Below, piece after piece: positions 39,106 through 50,064 of a stretch of DNA of 64,000 bases. The position numbers and the translations under genes are program-made. Within the stretch, counting starts at the first letter, position 1. Each line of letters starts with the position of its first letter. The DNA comes from Salinivibrio sharmensis (lineage in GTDB: Bacteria > Pseudomonadota > Gammaproteobacteria > Enterobacterales > Vibrionaceae), in assembly GCF_001995985.1 (NCBI RefSeq), contig NZ_MUFC01000002.1, positions 134,703-198,702 on the forward strand, in the 5' to 3' direction. The notes under the pieces were generated by a model, which saw only the letters and a list, made by a program, of their open reading frames with translations, had not been told where the DNA came from and did not search any database.

Positions 39106-40002
39106 ATGGCCAATACGTTTTCTTTGATATTAGTGCTGGTGACCTTGGTCACCGGCATTGTTTGGGCGTTAGATAAATACCGTTGGGCACCGCGTCGCCG
39201 CCAAGCGGCGGGCGAAACCCTTAAGGTGTCAGCGCGTGAGCTAAATGCTGAGCAAGTCGCTAAAGTGGCGCCTCAACCAAGCTGGGTTGAGAATATGGCG
39301 TCCATTTTCCCAGTGATTGCGGTGGTATTGGTGCTGCGCTCGTTTATTTATGAGCCGTTTCAAATTCCATCCGGATCGATGATGCCCACCTTATTGGTAG
39401 GGGACTTCATCTTGGTGGAAAAGTTTGCCTATGGCTTACGCGATCCTGCCTTCCACACTGAAATCGTCGAAACGGGTAAACCAAAGCGCGGTGATATCGT
39501 GGTGTTCAAATACCCGCCTCAACCCAATATCGATTACATTAAGCGCACGGTCGGGCTGCCCGGCGATACCGTGGTGTATGAAGATAAGCGCCTATGTATT
39601 CAGCCGAAGGGAGAATCCCAGTGCCAGCCAGTGCCGATTGATGACATCCGGCCAAGCGAGTTTGTTCAAGCGGGCATTAACTTGGTACAAGCGCAGGAGC
39701 AACTGGGTGAACAGTCTCACCAGATCCTTGTCCATCCGAAAAAACGTGACCGCGTGAGTGCCTATCAGCCACGCCCTGGCGTCAACCGTTGGGTGGTGCC
39801 AGACGGGCACTACTTTATGATGGGTGACAACCGTGATAACAGCGCAGATAGCCGATTCTGGGGCTTCGTCCCGGAACGCAACCTGGTGGGTAAGGCAGTC
39901 GCTATCTGGGTCAGCTTTGAATTCGAGCGCCACAGCGATAGCTGGTTACCATCGTGGGTACCGACAGGCATACGCTTTAACCGTATTGGTGGAATTGATT
40001 AA
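39106..40002 (+). CDS. lepB: Signal peptidase I
   Basis: LepB cleaves signal peptides of exported proteins in the inner membrane. The 298-residue protein has an N-terminal membrane helix (1-21), a second one (about 66-80), the catalytic Ser91 in IPSGSMMPTL and the general base Lys146 in DYIKRTVGLPGD. The block MMGDNRDNSADSR follows. It is 26 residues shorter than E. coli LepB (324), mainly in the linker regions. It lies between lepA and rnc. Confidence 0.96.
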   Translation: MANTFSLILVLVTLVTGIVWALDKYRWAPRRRQAAGETLKVSARELNAEQVAKVAPQPSWVENMASIFPVIAVVLVLRSFIYEPFQIPSGSMMPTLLVGDFILVEKFAYGLRDPAFHTEIVETGKPKRGDIVVFKYPPQPNIDYIKRTVGLPGDTVVYEDKRLCIQPKGESQCQPVPIDDIRPSEFVQAGINLVQAQEQLGEQSHQILVHPKKRDRVSAYQPRPGVNRWVVPDGHYFMMGDNRDNSADSRFWGFVPERNLVGKAVAIWVSFEFERHSDSWLPSWVPTGIRFNRIGGID

Positions 40003-40011
40003 TTCTGGACT

Positions 40012-40686
40012 ATGATGACAAAACTAACAGATAAACTGCAGCGTGATATCGGCTATCAATTTAGCGACGCTGCATTACTTGAACTGGCGTTAACGCACCG
40101 CAGTGCCAATGGCACCCATAATGAGCGCCTCGAGTTTTTAGGCGACTCGATTTTGAGCTTCGTGATTGCTGAGGATCTTTACCACCGCTTCCCGAAAGTA
40201 GACGAAGGCGACATGAGCCGGATGCGTGCTACCTTGGTGCGTGGTAATACCTTGGCGGAGATCGGACGTGAGTTTTCTCTGGGCGAAGTGATGCGCCTTG
40301 GCCCAGGAGAACTTAAAAGTGGCGGGTTCCGTCGTGACTCGATTCTCGCTGACGCCGTCGAGGCCTTGATTGGCGCGATCTTTTTGGACAGTGATATTAA
40401 TCGGGTACAAGAGATTATCCTTAAATGGTACCAACACCGTCTCGAGACCATCGAACCAGGCGCGAGTCAAAAGGATCCGAAAACCCGATTGCAAGAGCAC
40501 CTACAGGGTAAACGCAAACCCCTGCCATCCTACACGGTGATGAAGGTGCGTGGTGAGGCACACAACCAAGAATTTACCGTAGAGTGCCAGGTATCAGGAC
40601 TGGAGCGTTCTGTGATTGGAAAAGGTAGCAGCCGCCGCAAGGCAGAGCAAGCGGCTGCAGAACTCGCATTACAGAAGTTAACATAA
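40012..40686 (+). CDS. rnc: Ribonuclease III
   Basis: RNase III cleaves double-stranded RNA in rRNA and mRNA maturation. The 224-residue enzyme has the catalytic signature [11 protein letters not shown] and the second acidic site [13 protein letters not shown] in its N-terminal domain, and a C-terminal double-stranded RNA-binding domain ([14 protein letters not shown]). Two adjacent ATG codons could be the start. The stop overlaps the era start as TAATG, as in the E. coli rnc-era-recO operon. Confidence 0.97.
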   Translation: MMTKLTDKLQRDIGYQFSDAALLELALTHRSANGTHNERLEFLGDSILSFVIAEDLYHRFPKVDEGDMSRMRATLVRGNTLAEIGREFSLGEVMRLGPGELKSGGFRRDSILADAVEALIGAIFLDSDINRVQEIILKWYQHRLETIEPGASQKDPKTRLQEHLQGKRKPLPSYTVMKVRGEAHNQEFTVECQVSGLERSVIGKGSSRRKAEQAAAELALQKLT

Positions 40687-41591
40687 TGACTGATACAAAG
40701 CGCTGTGGCTTTATTGCCATTGTTGGCCGCCCGAACGTCGGCAAATCGACATTACTGAATCGCTTGGTTGGGCAAAAGCTCTCTATTACCTCGCGTAAAC
40801 CGCAAACCACACGTCACCGCATCATGGGGGTCGATACCCGTGATAACTATCAAGCGGTGTATGTAGATACCCCTGGGCTGCACATTGAAGAAAAACGCGC
40901 GATCAACCGCTTGATGAACCGCGCGGCGAACAGCTCGTTGACCGATGTCGAGCTAGTGCTCTTTCTGGTTGATGGCACCCATTGGACCAAAGACGACGAG
41001 ATGGTGCTCAACAAGTTAGCACGCTCTGGTTTGCCAACGGTCTTGTTGGTCAACAAAGTTGATAATGTGAAAGAGAAAACCGAGCTGTTCCCACACCTAC
41101 AAACCTTATCGGAGAAGATGACGTTTGTTGACGTGATCCCCGTGTCGGCAAAGCACGGCACCAATATTGATGTGGTTGAGCAGAAGGTGCGCGATGCGCT
41201 ACCAGAAAGTGACTTTTACTTTCCTGAGGAATACGTCACTGACCGCTCTCAGCGCTTTATGGCCTCTGAGATTATCCGTGAAAAGTTAATGCGCTTTACC
41301 GGCGAAGAATTGCCTTATTCGGTAACGGTAGAAATTGAGCGCTTTGACTACAACCCAGAAACGGACGGCTTTCATATCAATGGGTTGATCTTGGTTGAGC
41401 GTAATGGCCAAAAGAAAATGGTCATTGGCAAAGGTGGCGAAAAGATCAAGCGCATTGGCCGTGAAGCGCGTTTAGACATGGAAGAGCTGTATGAGCGCAA
41501 GGTTTACCTTGAGCTTTGGGTAAAAGTGAAGTCAGGTTGGGCCGACGATGAACGCGCGCTACGCAGCCTCGGTTATATCGACGATCTCTAA
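40686..41591 (+). CDS. era: GTPase Era
   Basis: Era is an essential GTPase that binds 16S rRNA and aids 30S assembly. The 301-residue protein has the same length as E. coli Era. G1 is GRPNVGKST at residues 12-20, G3 is DTPGL, G4 is NKVD, and a C-terminal KH domain carries [15 protein letters not shown]. It overlaps the rnc stop by one base. Confidence 0.97.
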   Translation: MTDTKRCGFIAIVGRPNVGKSTLLNRLVGQKLSITSRKPQTTRHRIMGVDTRDNYQAVYVDTPGLHIEEKRAINRLMNRAANSSLTDVELVLFLVDGTHWTKDDEMVLNKLARSGLPTVLLVNKVDNVKEKTELFPHLQTLSEKMTFVDVIPVSAKHGTNIDVVEQKVRDALPESDFYFPEEYVTDRSQRFMASEIIREKLMRFTGEELPYSVTVEIERFDYNPETDGFHINGLILVERNGQKKMVIGKGGEKIKRIGREARLDMEELYERKVYLELWVKVKSGWADDERALRSLGYIDDL

Positions 41592-41634
41592 GTGACCCAC
41601 TGTTTCAGGTACCCATGCCAGGAGGAGAGAGTGA

Positions 41635-42330
41635 GTGGACGGGTTTCAACGCGGCTTTGTATTGCATACGCGCCCTTACAGTGAATCCAGTCTGCTGTTA
41701 GATATTTTTTCTGAGCATGAGGGGCGTGTCACCTTGCTGGCCAAAGGGGCGCGCCGGCCACGTTCGGCGATAAGAGGCGCACTGCAGCCTTTTACCCCTT
41801 TACTGCTAAAATGGGGGGGACGCGGTGAACTGCGTACCTTACGCAGTGCCGAAGCCACAGGCCTGGCCCTCCCACTATCGGGCAACGCCTTGTACTCCGG
41901 TTTCTACCTCAATGAGCTGGTGATGCGCGTACTGGAGCCTCACACGCCTTATCCAGCCCTATTCCATGATTATGTGACCGCGTTGACCCAGCTGGCTCGC
42001 TACCATAACCCTGAGCCCGCGCTGCGTTGTTTTGAACTCGCGTTGTTAGAAGCCTTGGGCTATGGGGTTGATTTTCTTCATTGTGCTGGCAGCGGTGACC
42101 CGATTAACGATAACATGACGTACTTATATCGCGAGCAGCAAGGCTTTGTGGCATCGATTATGAAAAGCCAACATCGGCAATTCACGGGGGCCGACTTGCG
42201 GGCGTTGGCGACACGCCATTTTGAAACCGTCGAACAGCTACGTGCCGCCAAACGTTTTACTCGCATGGCGCTTAAGCCTTATCTTGGCCCCAAGCCGCTC
42301 AAAAGCAGAGAATTGTTTAGAAGGAAATAA
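41635..42330 (+). CDS. recO: DNA repair protein RecO
   Basis: RecO acts with RecR to load RecA on SSB-coated gaps. The 231-residue protein has an N-terminal OB fold ([36 protein letters not shown]) and a helical C-terminal domain. The GTG start follows GGAGGAGAG by about six bases; another GTG lies four bases upstream in a different frame. It is in the rnc-era-recO-pdxJ-acpS row. Confidence 0.94.
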   Translation: MDGFQRGFVLHTRPYSESSLLLDIFSEHEGRVTLLAKGARRPRSAIRGALQPFTPLLLKWGGRGELRTLRSAEATGLALPLSGNALYSGFYLNELVMRVLEPHTPYPALFHDYVTALTQLARYHNPEPALRCFELALLEALGYGVDFLHCAGSGDPINDNMTYLYREQQGFVASIMKSQHRQFTGADLRALATRHFETVEQLRAAKRFTRMALKPYLGPKPLKSRELFRRK

Positions 42331-42332
42331 TC

Positions 42333-43064
42333 ATGGATAAAATCTACTTGGGTGTGAACATTGACCACATCGCAACTGTGCGCAATGCGCGTGGCACTGC
42401 GTATCCAGATCCGGTTCATGCCGCAGAGTTGGCAGAGCGTGCAGGCGCGGCTGGCATCACGGTTCACTTGCGTGAAGATCGCCGCCATATTACTGATCGT
42501 GATGTTCGTTTGCTCAAGGAAACCTTGCAAACCCGGATGAACTTGGAGATGGCGGTGACCGATGAAATGGTCGACATTGCTTTGGAAACCCAGCCAGAGT
42601 TTGTTTGTTTGGTGCCTGAAAAGCGTGAAGAGCTGACCACCGAAGGGGGGCTTGATGTTGCAGGCCAGCTGGATAAAGTGAAAGCGGCCACGCAAAAGCT
42701 GACTGAAGCAGGGATTAAAGTGTCTTTATTTATCGATGCTGATCGCACGCAAATTGAAGCTGCTCATCAGTGTGGGGCACCGTTTATTGAGCTACATACC
42801 GGGCACTATGCCGATGCCACGACTGACAATGATCGCCAGGCCGAGCTGAAGAAAATTTCCGCGGCGGCCAGTTATGCGGTTGATTTGGGAATAAAAGTGA
42901 ATGCCGGCCACGGATTAACTTATCACAACGTGACCCCGATAGCGGCGATGCCAGAAATGCATGAACTGAATATTGGCCACGCGATTATTGGCCGAGCGAT
43001 GTTCGATGGCTTGCAAAAAGCGGTCGCGGACATGAAAGCTATTATGGAAGCGGCGCGTCGATAA
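42333..43064 (+). CDS. pdxJ: Pyridoxine 5'-phosphate synthase
   Basis: PdxJ condenses 1-deoxyxylulose 5-phosphate with 3-amino-1-hydroxyacetone phosphate to pyridoxine phosphate. The 243-residue barrel protein has the same length as E. coli PdxJ. It has [17 protein letters not shown] at the N-terminus, HLREDRRHI and the phosphate loop [10 protein letters not shown] near 190. The AAGGA ribosome site lies in the end of recO. Confidence 0.97.
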   Translation: MDKIYLGVNIDHIATVRNARGTAYPDPVHAAELAERAGAAGITVHLREDRRHITDRDVRLLKETLQTRMNLEMAVTDEMVDIALETQPEFVCLVPEKREELTTEGGLDVAGQLDKVKAATQKLTEAGIKVSLFIDADRTQIEAAHQCGAPFIELHTGHYADATTDNDRQAELKKISAAASYAVDLGIKVNAGHGLTYHNVTPIAAMPEMHELNIGHAIIGRAMFDGLQKAVADMKAIMEAARR

Positions 43065-43445
43065 ATGGCGATCGCAGGGATTGGCACAGACATTGTTGAG
43101 ATTGCGCGCGTGGAAAAAGTGCTCGCGCGTCAACCGCGGTTTGCGGTCAGGATCCTAACCGAGACCGAGCAAGCTAGCTTGGCATGCCATAAAACCCCCG
43201 GCCGTTTCCTGGCTAAACGCTTTGCGGCTAAAGAAGCTGCCGCCAAAGCATTGGGCACCGGCATTGCCAACGGCGTGACGTTTCACGATTTTACCATTAC
43301 CAATCAAGCCTCGGGCCAGCCTACCTTGCGCTTATCGGGTCGCGCGGCAGAGCTGGCACATGCGCGTGGCATTGCGCATTGCTGGCTGACGCTATCCGAT
43401 GAAAAAGCGTATGCTATCGCGCATGTGGTGCTGGAAACCGCGTAA
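43065..43445 (+). CDS. acpS: Holo-(acyl carrier protein) synthase
   Basis: AcpS transfers phosphopantetheine from CoA to acyl carrier protein. The 126-residue enzyme has the metal-binding Asp in GIGTDIVEI and Glu in [15 protein letters not shown]. Its ATG follows the pdxJ stop directly, with no gap, which implies translational coupling. It ends the rnc-to-acpS row and converges on barA. Confidence 0.96.
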   Translation: MAIAGIGTDIVEIARVEKVLARQPRFAVRILTETEQASLACHKTPGRFLAKRFAAKEAAAKALGTGIANGVTFHDFTITNQASGQPTLRLSGRAAELAHARGIAHCWLTLSDEKAYAIAHVVLETA

Positions 43446-43487
43446 CCACAAAGTTGGCGAGATGCCCTTACTTGGTGTGGCCTTTAT

Positions 43488-43506
43488 GTGAGCCTGGCAG
43501 GCTCAC
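43488..43506. terminator. Possible hairpin between acpS and barA
   Basis: GTGAGCC and GGCTCAC form a seven-base stem with a five-base loop between the convergent genes. The following sequence is pyrimidine-rich but lacks a clean T run. Confidence 0.4.
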
Positions 43507-43518
43507 ACTCCTCTTCTT

Positions 43519-46287
43519 TTAGCCGTTTTGCGAGGTACCCAAGTATTGGGGTGCCAATTGCTCTACATGCGCTATCTCATCTTGTAACTCCAAAAGCTCT
43601 GGCTCGATAGCGGCCATATCCGCGCCTGCTTTTAATTGAGTTTCGAGCTCATGACATAAGCTTTTTAGCTGCGGGACCCCGCTATACGCGCAGCTTCCAT
43701 GGAGCTTGTGAATAGCGTGCCATAACTGATCAGTCTCTAACTCTCCCGCCAATGCTTGCTCAACGGCCTCTTTCACTGAGTCAAACGAGGCCAATAACAT
43801 GGTAAGCATCTCTTTCGCTAGATCCGTTTTGCCTGCCGCTTGATTGAGCGCGCGCTGCCAGTCTAGGTGTCGCACACTTTGATCTTGGCTGGCTGACGGG
43901 CTCGGAGAAGGCGCAATTTGTGGCGAGCAAGTAGAGCTCTCATCAAGGTGCAGCCAGCGCGCGAGGGTACTTTCTAGCATGGCTTCTTCAATCGGCTTAG
44001 TCAGGTAATCGTCCATCCCTGCTTCAAGGAGACGCTCACGTTCACCGGGCATCGCATGGGCGGTCACCGCAATAATCGGTGTTTGTTGGTTTAATCCCGC
44101 TTTGCGAATTTCCTGGCTGGCGGTGACACCATCCATTTCTGGCATTTGAATGTCCATTAAAATAATGTCAAACGCCTGCTGGTGGGCAAGCGCGACCGCT
44201 TTCACCCCATCTTCGGCGGTGACCACCTTCTCGACCCGTTCGGCCAGCAAGGCAGTGATCAGCTTCAAGTTGGCTGGGTTATCATCCACCGTCATCACCG
44301 TATAAGGCGCTTTTTGTGATGCACTGGGTTTGGGCAAAGGAAGCGGCGTGGCGTCAGGCGAGCCGATTAATGCCTCCAGCAGCTTGCGCTGTGGAATAGG
44401 TTTGGCAATACAAGCGCTGACCCCGGCTTTTAAGAGATGCTCAGAGGCTTCTAGCTCTGTGGTGGGCAAACACACCACCACGGATTGTGCTTGCTGCTCG
44501 CAGGCCTGCACCGCTTGTTGCATAGCATCAAGGCTCGGCATGCTCCCCGCATCGAAACAAAGCAGTGCAAAGTGATAGTGGCGGTCGGTCAGTACATTGG
44601 TGCCTGATGCGGTATCCACATTCAGCCCCACTTGCGTCAGGCGCTTGCGTAAAATCTCGCGAGTGCGGGCATTCGGCTCGATGATCACTATATCGCGGCC
44701 GACCAAAGGCTCAATGTCGAGTGGTTGAGACACCGGTAAATCGGTTTGGGTGAGCTGCAGGGTAAACCAGAAACTTGAGCCTTGGTGCAGACGACTGGTA
44801 AAGCCAATATCGCCACCCATTTGCTGGACCAGTTTCTGTGTAATAACCAGGCCTAACCCTGTACCACCGTAGCGGCGTGAGATACTGGCGTCCGCCTGCC
44901 TAAAGGCTTGGAAAAGCTGTGCTTGCTGGCGTTCGGAAATACCAATACCGGTATCTTTAACCATGAGCTGTAACTCGACGGTTTCATCATGCAGTTGCTT
45001 GAGATCGACACTGACATCAATATTACCGCGCTCGGTAAACTTGGCAGCATTACCGATAAGGTTTATCAGCACTTGTTGAATACGGAGTGGATCGCCCACA
45101 GCCCCAGCAGGAATGCGCGCATCGGTGCGTAGGGTAAGCTCTAATCCTTTCTCATGCGCCATTGGGGCAAGTAGGCGCATCACCTCATCAAGCATGTCTT
45201 GAACATCAAACGGGATGTTTTCCAGCAGCAGTTTACCTGCTTCTAGCTTAGAAAAATCGAGGATGTCATTGATGATAGTGAGCAGGTTGTTGGCCGACTT
45301 TTCAATGGTGAGCAAATAGTCACGCTGGCTGCTACTGAGCTCGGTTTTGAGCATTTGACGGGTGAAGCCAATCACCCCGTTTAGTGGGGTACGCAGTTCA
45401 TGCGACATATTCGCCAAGAATTCGGATTTAACCCGCGCCGCTTCTTGCGCATTTTTCTTGGCGATATCGAGTTCAACGTTTTGAATTTCCAGCTGTTCGA
45501 GCGTTTCGCGAAGATCACAGGTCGCTTGATCAATGCTTTGCTGCATTTCTAAATGATACTCTGACAACGAAATGGCCATTGCATTGATGCCGTTTTTCAA
45601 GGTATCGAGCTCGCCGAGCAGCTCACCTTCAATCCTGACATCGAGGTGGCCACGCCGAATTCTATCGACTAGGGTCACCATGTTACCAATTGGATGGGTG
45701 ACATCCGCAATTAAGCGATAGGCAAAAAAGCACGACAAGATAACGCCCAAGGCGACCATCACCAGTGCGGTGATCATTTCCTGGTATTGTTTTAACCTCA
45801 CCGAGCTTAAATCCAGCTCCATGGCTATATAGCCAAGCGGGCGCTCAACATTGAGCCCGGGGGTAAACCGACCAATCTCCAAAATGGGCGCGCGCAGAAT
45901 CAAGGTATCCTGCTGTTGGCTTATCTGCAGTTGTGTGGGGATGGGTTGGCCACTGTCAACCGAGAGCATGGCCAGATCGCGGTGGTAATTTGAGGTGACG
46001 AAGAGCTCGTTGCGGCGATCGAACACGGCAATACTGCGCACAAATTGCGAGTGTTGGCGGTGAGCAAAGCCAATTAACCGGCGGACATTTTCACGGCTAT
46101 CATTTTTTAACCCCACTTCACTGGCAATGGCCAATGGCTCAATGATCGCAGAGCCGGTGACGGTCAGCTGCTGCTCAAGATCTTGGTAGCGGGTGCTGGT
46201 AAAAAACGCACTCAGCAGCAAGCCGACAATGAGGGTCGGGGCGATGGTCAGAACGGAGACACGGGTGCGGAGGCCATATTTGGTCAT
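43519..46287 (-). CDS. barA: Hybrid sensor histidine kinase BarA
   Basis: BarA phosphorylates UvrY/GacA-type regulators and so controls the Csr small RNAs. The 922-residue protein has two membrane helices (about 10-30 and 170-190) around a periplasmic sensor, a HAMP region (190-245), kinase phospho-His296 in MSHELRTPLNG, an ATPase domain, a degenerate receiver (about 540-650), a true receiver with Asp712 in LMDIQMPEMDG and an HPt domain with His860. It is divergent from rlmD, as in E. coli. Confidence 0.94.
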   Translation of the reverse strand: MTKYGLRTRVSVLTIAPTLIVGLLLSAFFTSTRYQDLEQQLTVTGSAIIEPLAIASEVGLKNDSRENVRRLIGFAHRQHSQFVRSIAVFDRRNELFVTSNYHRDLAMLSVDSGQPIPTQLQISQQQDTLILRAPILEIGRFTPGLNVERPLGYIAMELDLSSVRLKQYQEMITALVMVALGVILSCFFAYRLIADVTHPIGNMVTLVDRIRRGHLDVRIEGELLGELDTLKNGINAMAISLSEYHLEMQQSIDQATCDLRETLEQLEIQNVELDIAKKNAQEAARVKSEFLANMSHELRTPLNGVIGFTRQMLKTELSSSQRDYLLTIEKSANNLLTIINDILDFSKLEAGKLLLENIPFDVQDMLDEVMRLLAPMAHEKGLELTLRTDARIPAGAVGDPLRIQQVLINLIGNAAKFTERGNIDVSVDLKQLHDETVELQLMVKDTGIGISERQQAQLFQAFRQADASISRRYGGTGLGLVITQKLVQQMGGDIGFTSRLHQGSSFWFTLQLTQTDLPVSQPLDIEPLVGRDIVIIEPNARTREILRKRLTQVGLNVDTASGTNVLTDRHYHFALLCFDAGSMPSLDAMQQAVQACEQQAQSVVVCLPTTELEASEHLLKAGVSACIAKPIPQRKLLEALIGSPDATPLPLPKPSASQKAPYTVMTVDDNPANLKLITALLAERVEKVVTAEDGVKAVALAHQQAFDIILMDIQMPEMDGVTASQEIRKAGLNQQTPIIAVTAHAMPGERERLLEAGMDDYLTKPIEEAMLESTLARWLHLDESSTCSPQIAPSPSPSASQDQSVRHLDWQRALNQAAGKTDLAKEMLTMLLASFDSVKEAVEQALAGELETDQLWHAIHKLHGSCAYSGVPQLKSLCHELETQLKAGADMAAIEPELLELQDEIAHVEQLAPQYLGTSQNG

Positions 46288-46434
46288 GCTAGATAAACTA
46301 TGGGAAAATAATCACTGTATTTAGCCGCCAGTGTACATGATTCAATCACAAAATAGTCAGCGAACTATCACAACTCCCACTGGCAGGGTTTCTTGACTGG
46401 CTTGATGACAAGCTTTTTAACACTGGAATAAATC

Positions 46435-47760
46435 ATGGCGCGCTTTTTTAAGCCCGAGAAAAAGAAAAAGGTTGAGCAAAAGCATCAACTACTGACGATA
46501 AAACGCCTGGATCATCATGGCGACGGGGTCGGTTTTTGGCAGAAAAAGCCTGTCTTTGTCCCAGGGACCTTGCCAGGAGAGCAAGCCTTGGTGCAATTGA
46601 CCGAGCAAAAGCGCCAATACGCGCGCGGACAGCTTATTAAGATAGATAGCCACGCAACGCAGCGCGTTGAGCCTGGTTGCCCGCTGTATCAGCAATGTGG
46701 CGGTTGCAGTCTGCAGCACTTAAGTCATCAAGGCCAGGTAGCGCATAAACAGCAAGCGCTGAATGAGCTGATGCAAAAATTTGCCGGTGATGAGATTACG
46801 CTGTCAACGCCGATAGAGGATGCGGCGTGGCACTATCGTCGCCGTGCGCGTATCAGCTTGCAGGTGGATAAAAAAGGCGCATTGGCGATGGGCTTTCGTG
46901 CGCGTCAGCGCAGCGCCATTATCGATGTCAGTCATTGTCCGGTGTTAAGCGAGCCATTAAATCAACTCTTGGCTCAATTGCGCGCCTGTTTAGATAGTCT
47001 GCGTGGCCGCCGAATTCTAGGCCATTTGGATCTCATTGATGCCGATAATACGTGTGTGGTGTCGCTACGTACCACCAAGGCTTTACACAGTGACGACCGC
47101 CATACCTTAATGGAATGGGCGCAGGCACTAGGTTGCAGCTTGTACCTGCACCAAGGTGATATGGATGCTGAGCGTCTGACAGGGCCAGCGCCCTTCTATC
47201 AAGTGGCTGGCTGCCAACTGGCGTTTTCGCCCAGTGACTTTATTCAGGTGAACGCTAGGGTCAATCAACAAATGGTGACGCAGGCACTCGAGTGGTTAGC
47301 ACTAGAGCAAGACGATCGCGTATTGGATCTTTTTTGTGGTTTGGGTAACTTTAGTGTGCCGATGGCTCAGCATGTTAACCAAGTGGTCGGCGTTGAAGGC
47401 GTGCAAGCGATGGTCAATCAAGCGGCGGATAACGCAGCGGCCAACCAGTGTGATAATGCCTATTTTTACCAAGCCGATTTAAACAGCGACCAGCTGACGG
47501 GTGAGTGGGTGCAACAGGATTTTACCAAAATCTTACTCGATCCGGCACGCGCAGGGGCTGCTGGTGTCATAGACTTTGTGGCACAATCTAATGCTTCACA
47601 TATTGTTTATGTGTCTTGTAACCCAGCAACGTTGGCACGTGATGCACGTGTACTGCTCGATAATGGCTATCAGTTGGTTAAGCTGGGTATGTTGGATATG
47701 TTTCCACAAACAGGACACATGGAGTCGATGGCCTTGTTTATGCCGGTAAAGAAAAAATAG
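46435..47760 (+). CDS. rlmD: 23S rRNA (uracil-1939-C5) methyltransferase RlmD
   Basis: RlmD (RumA) methylates U1939 of 23S rRNA. The 441-residue protein has an N-terminal TRAM domain, the iron-sulfur cysteines in CPLYQQCGGCSLQH with a further Cys in HCPVL, the SAM-binding VLDLFCGLGNFSVP and the catalytic Cys in YVSCNPATLARD. The length is near E. coli (433). It lies between divergent barA and relA, the conserved context. Confidence 0.95.
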   Translation: MARFFKPEKKKKVEQKHQLLTIKRLDHHGDGVGFWQKKPVFVPGTLPGEQALVQLTEQKRQYARGQLIKIDSHATQRVEPGCPLYQQCGGCSLQHLSHQGQVAHKQQALNELMQKFAGDEITLSTPIEDAAWHYRRRARISLQVDKKGALAMGFRARQRSAIIDVSHCPVLSEPLNQLLAQLRACLDSLRGRRILGHLDLIDADNTCVVSLRTTKALHSDDRHTLMEWAQALGCSLYLHQGDMDAERLTGPAPFYQVAGCQLAFSPSDFIQVNARVNQQMVTQALEWLALEQDDRVLDLFCGLGNFSVPMAQHVNQVVGVEGVQAMVNQAADNAAANQCDNAYFYQADLNSDQLTGEWVQQDFTKILLDPARAGAAGVIDFVAQSNASHIVYVSCNPATLARDARVLLDNGYQLVKLGMLDMFPQTGHMESMALFMPVKKK

Positions 47761-47842
47761 GCATGAATAAGCGTGGCCCTTGTGGCCGGTCGATACGGAT
47801 ACGCCTCTCTAGTCAGTTTGAGAGATAAGGATAGGAACGGTT

Positions 47843-50059
47843 ATGGTTGCGGTACGAGAAGCCCACCTACATGAAGACGAAGCGTTTGAACTCAACACTT
47901 GGGTAAAGCGGTTAGGGCAAGACGCATCGACCACCCAAGCGTTGGTGGATGCGTACCAATACTGCCGAGCACTGAGCGAGGATGAGTCAGAACTCAGCCA
48001 ACCACTGTGGCGTGGTCGAGAGATGATAGAAATTCTCGTCACCTTAAGCATGGATGCCGATACCTTATTGGCTGCTTTGTTCTTTCCTGTGGTGGAAGCC
48101 AAGCTCGTGAGTTTAGAGACCCTCGCTGACACCTATTCGACATCGATCGTTTCCTTGATTGAAGGGGTACAACAGACGGCCGCTATCCGTCACTTAAACA
48201 CCCAAACCGAGACAGAAGCAACCTCGTCTCAGGTCGACAATGTCAGACGTATGCTGTTGTCGATGGTGGAAGATTTTCGCTGCGTGGTGATAAAACTGGC
48301 AGAGCGCATCTGTTACTTGCGTGAGGTGAAAGACGCATCGGAGTCTGTTCGCCAACAAGCGGCAAAAGAAAGTGCGAACATCTACGCTCCTTTGGCTAAT
48401 CGGTTAGGGATTGGTCAGTTGAAGTGGGAGCTGGAGGATTACGCATTCCGTTATCAACATGCGCAAACGTATAAACAAATCGCCAAACAGCTTGCGGAAC
48501 GCCGGATTGACCGTGAAAACTACATTACCGCCTTTGTAGAAGATCTCCAGCAGGCCATGGAAGCGTCCAACATTAATGCGCAAGTCTATGGCCGCCCTAA
48601 GCACATTTACAGCATTTGGCGCAAAATGCAGAAAAAAAATCTGCAATTTGACGAGCTGTTTGACGTGCGAGCGGTGCGCATTATCGCCGAAGAACTGCAA
48701 GATTGTTACGCCGCTTTAGGGGCGGTGCACACCAAATTCCGCCATCTACCCAAGGAGTTTGATGACTACGTCGCTAACCCTAAGCCCAATGGCTACCAGT
48801 CTATTCATACTGTGGTGTTAGGGCCTGAAGGCAAGCCGGTAGAAATTCAAATCCGCACCAAGCAAATGCACGATGATGCAGAGCTTGGGGTCGCCGCACA
48901 CTGGAAGTACAAAGAAGGGGCGGCCAGTGGTCGTAGTGGGTACGATGAGAAAATCACCTGGCTACGTAAACTGTTAGCGTGGCAAGAAGAAATGTCAGAT
49001 TCGGGTGAAATGCTCGATGAATTACGCAGCCAAGTCTTCGATGATCGAGTTTACGCCTTTACCCCGCGCGGTGATGTGGTGGACTTACCCAATGGTGCCA
49101 CCCCCTTAGATTTTGCCTACCATATTCACTCCGAAGTGGGGCATCGTTGCATTGGAGCCAAGGTGGAGGGGCGTATTGTGCCTTTCACTTACCACCTCCA
49201 GATGGGCGATCAGGTCGAAATCATTACCCAAAAAGAGCCCAACCCCTCGCGAGATTGGCTAAATCCCAGCCATGGCTTTGTGAATTCCAGCCGAGCGCGC
49301 GCCAAAATTAATGCTTGGTTCCGTAAACAAGATAAAGATAAGAACATCGCCGCGGGTAAAGAGATCTTGGATACCGAGCTGCAAAAAATCGGCGGTGCCA
49401 GTAAAGATGCAACCTTGGCACTAAAACGCTTTAACGTTAATACCCTAGATGAACTGTATGCGGGAATAGGCAGCGGCGATTTGCGTATTAACCAAGTGGT
49501 TAACCACATCAATAGCCTGATCAACAAGCCAAGCTTGGAAGAAGAAGAGCAGCAGCTATTAGAAAAGCTACAACAAAGCGAACAAAAACCGAGCTCGGCA
49601 AAAGCACACCGTGATGCTGTGGTGGTTGAAGGGGTCGATAACCTCATGACGCACTTGGCGCGTTGTTGTCAGCCATTGCCTGGTGATGAAATCAAAGGTT
49701 TTGTCACCCAGGGTCGGGGGATTTCCGTACATCGCGCTGACTGTGAACAACTTAACGAACTGAGTCATCATGCGCCTGAGCGCATTATTGCCACGGTTTG
49801 GGGCAAAGGGCACATTGGTCAATACCATGTGCGGATCCGCTTATCTGCCAATGAGCGTACCGGGCTGGTGAAAGACATCAACACCGTACTAAGCAATGAG
49901 AAAGCACGTGTCGCGGGCATGCAAAGTCGAGTGGATTACAAAAAGCAAATGTCTATCATGGATTTTGACTTAGAAATCTCTGATCTCGACACGCTTAGCC
50001 GAGTGGTTAACCGGCTTGAGCAAGTCAAAGACGTGGTCGAAGCCAAACGTCTTCGCTAA
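47843..50059 (+). CDS. relA: GTP pyrophosphokinase RelA
   Basis: RelA makes (p)ppGpp on ribosomes stalled by uncharged tRNA. The 738-residue protein has an inactive hydrolase domain (the HD dyad is replaced, with FFPVVE in the equivalent region), the synthetase domain with EFDDYVANPKPNGYQSIHT and the acidic motif of monofunctional RelA, then TGS (VYAFTPRGDVVDLPNGATPLDFAY), a zinc-finger-like CCQPLPGD region and a C-terminal ACT domain. An AAGGATAGGA ribosome site precedes it. Confidence 0.96.
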   Translation: MVAVREAHLHEDEAFELNTWVKRLGQDASTTQALVDAYQYCRALSEDESELSQPLWRGREMIEILVTLSMDADTLLAALFFPVVEAKLVSLETLADTYSTSIVSLIEGVQQTAAIRHLNTQTETEATSSQVDNVRRMLLSMVEDFRCVVIKLAERICYLREVKDASESVRQQAAKESANIYAPLANRLGIGQLKWELEDYAFRYQHAQTYKQIAKQLAERRIDRENYITAFVEDLQQAMEASNINAQVYGRPKHIYSIWRKMQKKNLQFDELFDVRAVRIIAEELQDCYAALGAVHTKFRHLPKEFDDYVANPKPNGYQSIHTVVLGPEGKPVEIQIRTKQMHDDAELGVAAHWKYKEGAASGRSGYDEKITWLRKLLAWQEEMSDSGEMLDELRSQVFDDRVYAFTPRGDVVDLPNGATPLDFAYHIHSEVGHRCIGAKVEGRIVPFTYHLQMGDQVEIITQKEPNPSRDWLNPSHGFVNSSRARAKINAWFRKQDKDKNIAAGKEILDTELQKIGGASKDATLALKRFNVNTLDELYAGIGSGDLRINQVVNHINSLINKPSLEEEEQQLLEKLQQSEQKPSSAKAHRDAVVVEGVDNLMTHLARCCQPLPGDEIKGFVTQGRGISVHRADCEQLNELSHHAPERIIATVWGKGHIGQYHVRIRLSANERTGLVKDINTVLSNEKARVAGMQSRVDYKKQMSIMDFDLEISDLDTLSRVVNRLEQVKDVVEAKRLR

Positions 50060-50064
50060 CACTT

